Origin: an uncultured Flavobacteriales bacterium
GTDB lineage: Bacteria; Bacteroidota; Bacteroidia; Flavobacteriales; Schleiferiaceae
DNA length: 9,494 nt
Reading direction: 5' to 3'
Assembly (NCBI GenBank): GCA_903821715.1
Contig: CAIJMB010000100.1
Location: 1 to 9,494, forward strand
Shown here: piece by piece, positions 6,292-9,494 of the stretch
Layout: each line of letters opens with the position of its first letter
Position numbering within the stretch: the first letter of the stretch is position 1
Notes under the pieces: generated by a model
Seen by the model: only the letters and a program-made list of their open reading frames with translations
Told to the model about the DNA's origin: nothing
Databases searched by the model: none
Translations under genes and position numbers: made by a program

Positions 6292-8730
6292 ATGCGCATT
6301 TCATTGGACTGGCTCTCGGACTACCTTCCGACACACCTTAGCATCGCCGAGATTGGCGAACGCCTCACTGCTACTGGACTCGAAGTTGAGAAGTCCGAGG
6401 TGTTTGACGCCCTTCCGGGTGGACTGCGCGGAATCGTAGTCGGCGAAGTGCGCGAAGTGCGCCAGCACCCGAATGCCGACCGCTTGCGTGTGACCAAGGT
6501 CGACGTTGGAGCGCCCGAATGGCTGAACATCGTGTGCGGCGCGAGCAATGTGGCCGAAGGCCAGAAAGTCGCGGTAGCCATGGTTGGTGCCGAACTCTAC
6601 CCCGCCGGCAGCGACAAACCATTAGTAATTAAGAAATCTGCACTGCGCGGCGAGCCTTCTGAAGGCATGATCTGCGCTGAGGATGAACTGGGCCTTAGCG
6701 ACGACCACGCGGGAATCATGGTACTTCGTCCCGACGCCCCCGTCGGTCAGCCAATGGCCGAGTACCTGGGCCTCGAGAGCGACCACGTGCTCGAAATCGG
6801 TCTGACCCCCAACCGAATGGACGCCATGAGCCACTACGGAGTAGCTCGCGATCTACGCGCCTCGCTGCTGCGCGACGGCCACGACGTGATGTGGACCGAG
6901 CCTACGACCGTGGACCTCAGCTCAGCGCCTGGTGGAGCTACGGTGCTCAAGGTCGAAGATTCCGCCGCATGCCCCCAGTACGGCGCCCTTAAAATCACCG
7001 GCGTGGTCGGAAGCCAACCCTCGGCCGAGCCCATTCAGCAGCGACTCAAGGCCATTGGTCTCAACCCGATCAACGCGCTGGTCGACGCGACGAACTATGC
7101 GATGCACGCCCTTGGTCACCCCCTGCACTGCTTTGACGCTTCAGTCGTCTGCGGAAGCATTGTCGTTCGCCACGCCCACGCGGGCGAAACCTTGACCACC
7201 CTCGACGGTACTCCGCGCTCGCTGCACCCTGATGACCAGGTGATTGCGAATGCCACTGAGGTCATGTGCCTCGCTGGAGTGTACGGTGGCCAAACTTCGG
7301 GAGTTTCGGCATCTACGACCTCGGTGGTGGTGGAATCTGCCTGGTTTGACCCCGTCGTTACTCGGGCCATGGCTCGCCGCCACGGACTGCACACCGACGC
7401 CAGCTTTCGCTACGAACGCGGAGTAGACCCCGCCATGGGTCTCGCTGCACTTGAACTTTTTTGGACGCTGATCGAAGCCCAGTTTCCCGATGCCCGAATT
7501 GAAGGACTCGATTGGGCTCGCTCGAACGATTCGCGTTTCGTAGCCCCCACCCTCTTGGTTTCGATGGACCGCATCGGACGCTTGCTCGGCGAACGCCTGT
7601 CCGATGACGTATGCGAAGGCATTTTAGAGTCGCTTGACATCGATGTCATTGCCCAAAAGGACGACCACTGGACCTTGGGGCTACCCGTGTACCGCTGGGA
7701 TGTGCGCCGAGAGGCCGACGTAGCCGAAGAACTGCTTCGCATCTGGGGATTCAACAACCTCGCCGAGCCCGAAGGTCTTCGCGTACGCAGCCAGCCCGAA
7801 CCTCGCCGCAATCCCGAATCACTTCGCCGCGTGGCCGCTGACTACCTTGTGGCTCAAGGCCTGAACGAGGTGATGAATCTATCGCTCACCCGCGCGGCAT
7901 GGTTTGCCGAGCACCCGTCGATTCCGGCTGAAGAAATCGTGCACGTACTGAACCCGCTCAGTCAAGATCTCGGCGTGATGCGCCCCACCCTGCTGTACAG
8001 CGGACTCGAAACGATTTCATACAACCTCAAGCGCCAAGAGGACCGCCTTGCGATTTTTGAATTCGGACGCCGCTACGGCCAGACCCCCGAGGGTCGCTAC
8101 GAGTCGGGCGAACTCGGAATTTGGCTATGCGGAACCTACCCCGACGCGCACTTTAGCCGCCCCAATACGACCGCCTCATTTGGGGTGCTCAAGGGTTTGG
8201 TTACCGGCCTTTTGCAGCGTCTCGGAATTTCGTACACTGAGCGCCCCGGTGGAGACGTGGCCGGATTTTGGTCGGGGCGCCTCGACCTAGTTGGCTCAAA
8301 TGGTGCCGCGCTCGTGTACCTCGGATGGCCCGACGCACATGCCCTTGCAGCCACCGATGTCGACAAACCGGTACTCGCCGCCCTCGTGCAATGGGACGCC
8401 GTGGCCGAAGCCGCCCAAAAGGTGCGCACCACCTACGTCGAGCCGCCAAAGTTTCCAAAAATGGTGCGCGATCTTGCGCTCGTAGTCCCTGTAGGCACCG
8501 CCTATGGAACCCTCGTAGAAGGCTTGCAGTCCGCACCGGTCAAGACACTCGAAGGCATTGAACTCTTTGACGTATACCAAGGCAAAGGATTACCCGAAGG
8601 CACGATGTCGTACGGTGTGCGCCTCACCTTCAGGGATTCAAGCAAAACCCTTCAAGACCAGCAGGTTGAAGGTGCCGTAAACCGCATGCTCGAGGGCGCC
8701 GAAAAGCACTGCGGGGCGAAACTGCGATGA
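6292..8730 (+). CDS. pheT: Phenylalanine-tRNA ligase beta subunit
   Basis: Beta chain of the alpha2-beta2 phenylalanyl-tRNA synthetase, which charges tRNA-Phe in the cytoplasm. The catalytic alpha chain (pheS) is not in the window. The 812 residues match the usual size. The start MRISLDWLSDYLP is typical, followed by the tRNA-binding EMAP/OB domain (about 40-150; HPNADRLRV from 59 and VCGASNV), then LTPNRMDAMSHYGVARDL and the B3/B4 editing domain (NALVDATNYAMHALGHPLH, with DASFRYERGVDP downstream). The B5 domain is marked by VYRWDVRREADVAEELLRI. The catalytic-like core carries LNPLSQDLGVMRPTLL, and the C-terminal FDX-ACB anticodon-binding domain starts near 715 (PPKFPKMVRDLALVVP) and ends in GAKLR. 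No lesions are visible. It starts 19 bp after the membrane protein gene from its own promoter and overlaps the next gene by four bases. GC-rich like recG. Confidence 0.98.
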   Translation: MRISLDWLSDYLPTHLSIAEIGERLTATGLEVEKSEVFDALPGGLRGIVVGEVREVRQHPNADRLRVTKVDVGAPEWLNIVCGASNVAEGQKVAVAMVGAELYPAGSDKPLVIKKSALRGEPSEGMICAEDELGLSDDHAGIMVLRPDAPVGQPMAEYLGLESDHVLEIGLTPNRMDAMSHYGVARDLRASLLRDGHDVMWTEPTTVDLSSAPGGATVLKVEDSAACPQYGALKITGVVGSQPSAEPIQQRLKAIGLNPINALVDATNYAMHALGHPLHCFDASVVCGSIVVRHAHAGETLTTLDGTPRSLHPDDQVIANATEVMCLAGVYGGQTSGVSASTTSVVVESAWFDPVVTRAMARRHGLHTDASFRYERGVDPAMGLAALELFWTLIEAQFPDARIEGLDWARSNDSRFVAPTLLVSMDRIGRLLGERLSDDVCEGILESLDIDVIAQKDDHWTLGLPVYRWDVRREADVAEELLRIWGFNNLAEPEGLRVRSQPEPRRNPESLRRVAADYLVAQGLNEVMNLSLTRAAWFAEHPSIPAEEIVHVLNPLSQDLGVMRPTLLYSGLETISYNLKRQEDRLAIFEFGRRYGQTPEGRYESGELGIWLCGTYPDAHFSRPNTTASFGVLKGLVTGLLQRLGISYTERPGGDVAGFWSGRLDLVGSNGAALVYLGWPDAHALAATDVDKPVLAALVQWDAVAEAAQKVRTTYVEPPKFPKMVRDLALVVPVGTAYGTLVEGLQSAPVKTLEGIELFDVYQGKGLPEGTMSYGVRLTFRDSSKTLQDQQVEGAVNRMLEGAEKHCGAKLR

Positions 8731-9476
8731 GTCCATTTCGTTCCATGTGGTATGCCGCACGGAGGGCGATGCTTAAGTACGTCATTCCTGAGTGGTATTG
8801 GCCCCGAAGTGTCATGCTCGACGGCGTTGAAATCCCCGTACGAGGGGCTAAGTTGAATTTTGGTACAAAGCGATGGATTGCCAACGGCTTGTACGAAATC
8901 GATGAACGCAACCTAATTGCTTCGGTAGTTGCTCCTGGAATGCACGTGGTTGAGATGGGCAGTTCTATTGGCGTTCTAGCCCGCATTCTCGCTCATAAAG
9001 TTGGGCCTAATGGTCGAGTGGTAAGCATCGAAGCTTCTCCACAACTCTACCAGCTTGCCACAACTTGGTGTCCTGTTCCAGAAACATTGCGGCTGGTCAA
9101 CGGATATGCTTTTCCACTCAAATCTGCAGATCATGTGGCCGTTTCAGGATTTCAGACTGACGGAAGCGAATTGGATGGGCGTGCGATGTGGAACCTTGAT
9201 TCTGAAGCAGATTCAAGTAACTGGGATTTCTCTCGAATTGAGCGTGAACTCGGCATGGTTCCCGACGTCCTTGTCGTGGACATTGAAGGCGGAGAAGCCG
9301 TGCTTCGCTCACAGTTGGCACAGATTCCACAGCACACACAACACCTCATACTGGAGTTTCATCCCCACCTGTATGGAAGCGAAGGTGTTCACGAAATCAT
9401 CGAAACCCTCAGTCGCGAAGGCTTTAAGGAGGCCGCAGTCTCAGGGCTTTGTACCCGTTTCAGCAGGATCTCTTAA
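8727..9476 (+). CDS. FkbM-family SAM-dependent methyltransferase
   Basis: Predicted S-adenosylmethionine-dependent O-methyltransferase of 249 residues with a class I Rossmann fold. Motif I is VVEMGSSIG (74-82), where many FkbM proteins have a D(V/A)GANIG-like sequence. Next come VVSIEASP (98-105, acidic residue for the SAM ribose), VLVVDIEGGE (181-190, the FkbM-typical D-x-EG-x-E region) and LILEFHPH (207-214). FkbM enzymes methylate sugars or hydroxyls in polysaccharides, lipids and natural products. A glycan substrate would suit the nearby surface-polysaccharide genes but is not shown. The ATG at 8727 overlaps the pheT stop as ATGA, which implies translational coupling and expression from the pheT promoter. 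Composition is lower in GC (26 of 60 at 9181-9240) than pheT (38 of 60 at 6481-6540), so the gene may have been acquired. No signal peptide or membrane span. Confidence 0.87.
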   Translation: MSPFRSMWYAARRAMLKYVIPEWYWPRSVMLDGVEIPVRGAKLNFGTKRWIANGLYEIDERNLIASVVAPGMHVVEMGSSIGVLARILAHKVGPNGRVVSIEASPQLYQLATTWCPVPETLRLVNGYAFPLKSADHVAVSGFQTDGSELDGRAMWNLDSEADSSNWDFSRIERELGMVPDVLVVDIEGGEAVLRSQLAQIPQHTQHLILEFHPHLYGSEGVHEIIETLSREGFKEAAVSGLCTRFSRIS

Positions 9477-9491
9477 GATTTTTTGCTGAAA
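9458..9491. repeat. Inverted repeat around the end of the methyltransferase gene
   Basis: TTTCAGCA (9458-9465) is perfectly complementary in reverse to TGCTGAAA (9484-9491). The 18-base loop contains a smaller fold, ATCT (9468-9471) with AGAT (9476-9479), and the palindrome TCTTAAGA. The stop codon at 9474-9476 lies in the loop. It could be a transcription terminator or mRNA-stabilising hairpin, but no T-tract follows within the three bases left before the window ends. Confidence 0.45.
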
Positions 9492-9494
9492 TTC

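Noticed and set aside
1..9494. tRNA, rRNA, CRISPR arrays, transposases, toxin-antitoxin or defence genes
   Set aside because: Coding regions fill almost the whole window, with gaps under 70 bases. No regularly spaced repeats, tRNA-like folds or mobile-element proteins were seen.

Overview
The window looks like chromosomal DNA from a GC-rich member of the Bacteroidota. Four things point there: a secreted protein ending in a type IX secretion (T9SS) sorting domain, no Shine-Dalgarno sequences at the chosen gene starts, A-rich or promoter-abutted starts, and -7 boxes of the Bacteroidota form TAnnTTTG. I cannot place it below phylum. It holds six genes, one of them cut by the left edge. No gene-free stretch reaches 100 bases, and I saw no RNA genes, CRISPR array, insertion sequence or integrase.

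Left part (2-3433), cell-surface polysaccharide and surface protein. The C-terminal part of a DUF1972-type family 4 glycosyltransferase is followed 23 bp later by a lower-GC gene for a secreted DNRLRE-PKD-PKD-T9SS protein. Convergent to it is a polyprenyl-phosphate sugar-phosphate transferase of the WcaJ/WbaP type, the membrane enzyme that starts exopolysaccharide or O-antigen repeat units. The two enzymes fit one pathway (initiation, then sugar addition). The surface protein may be anchored to a related glycan, but that is inference.

Middle part (3434-6272). recG (branch-migration helicase) is divergent from the transferase, with only 32 bp between the two start codons. After it comes a small membrane protein of the DedA/VTT type, probably with its own promoter.

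Right part (6280-9476). pheT (phenylalanyl-tRNA synthetase beta chain) has a clear promoter box almost touching its ATG. It overlaps by four bases (ATGA) a lower-GC FkbM-type methyltransferase gene, so the two are probably co-translated.

Two patterns run across the window. First, recG, the DedA-type gene and pheT each have a TAnnTTTG-like box ending only 3-5 bases before the ATG, which predicts leaderless or nearly leaderless mRNAs. Second, composition alternates: the glycosyltransferase, transferase, recG and pheT are about 60-65% GC in sampled 60-base lines, whereas the secreted protein, DedA-type and FkbM genes sample at about 40-53%. That suggests different evolutionary histories. I found no convincing new multi-gene system. 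The most worthwhile leads are the promoter/start architecture, the pheT-fkbM coupling and an altered nucleotide-sugar motif in the glycosyltransferase.
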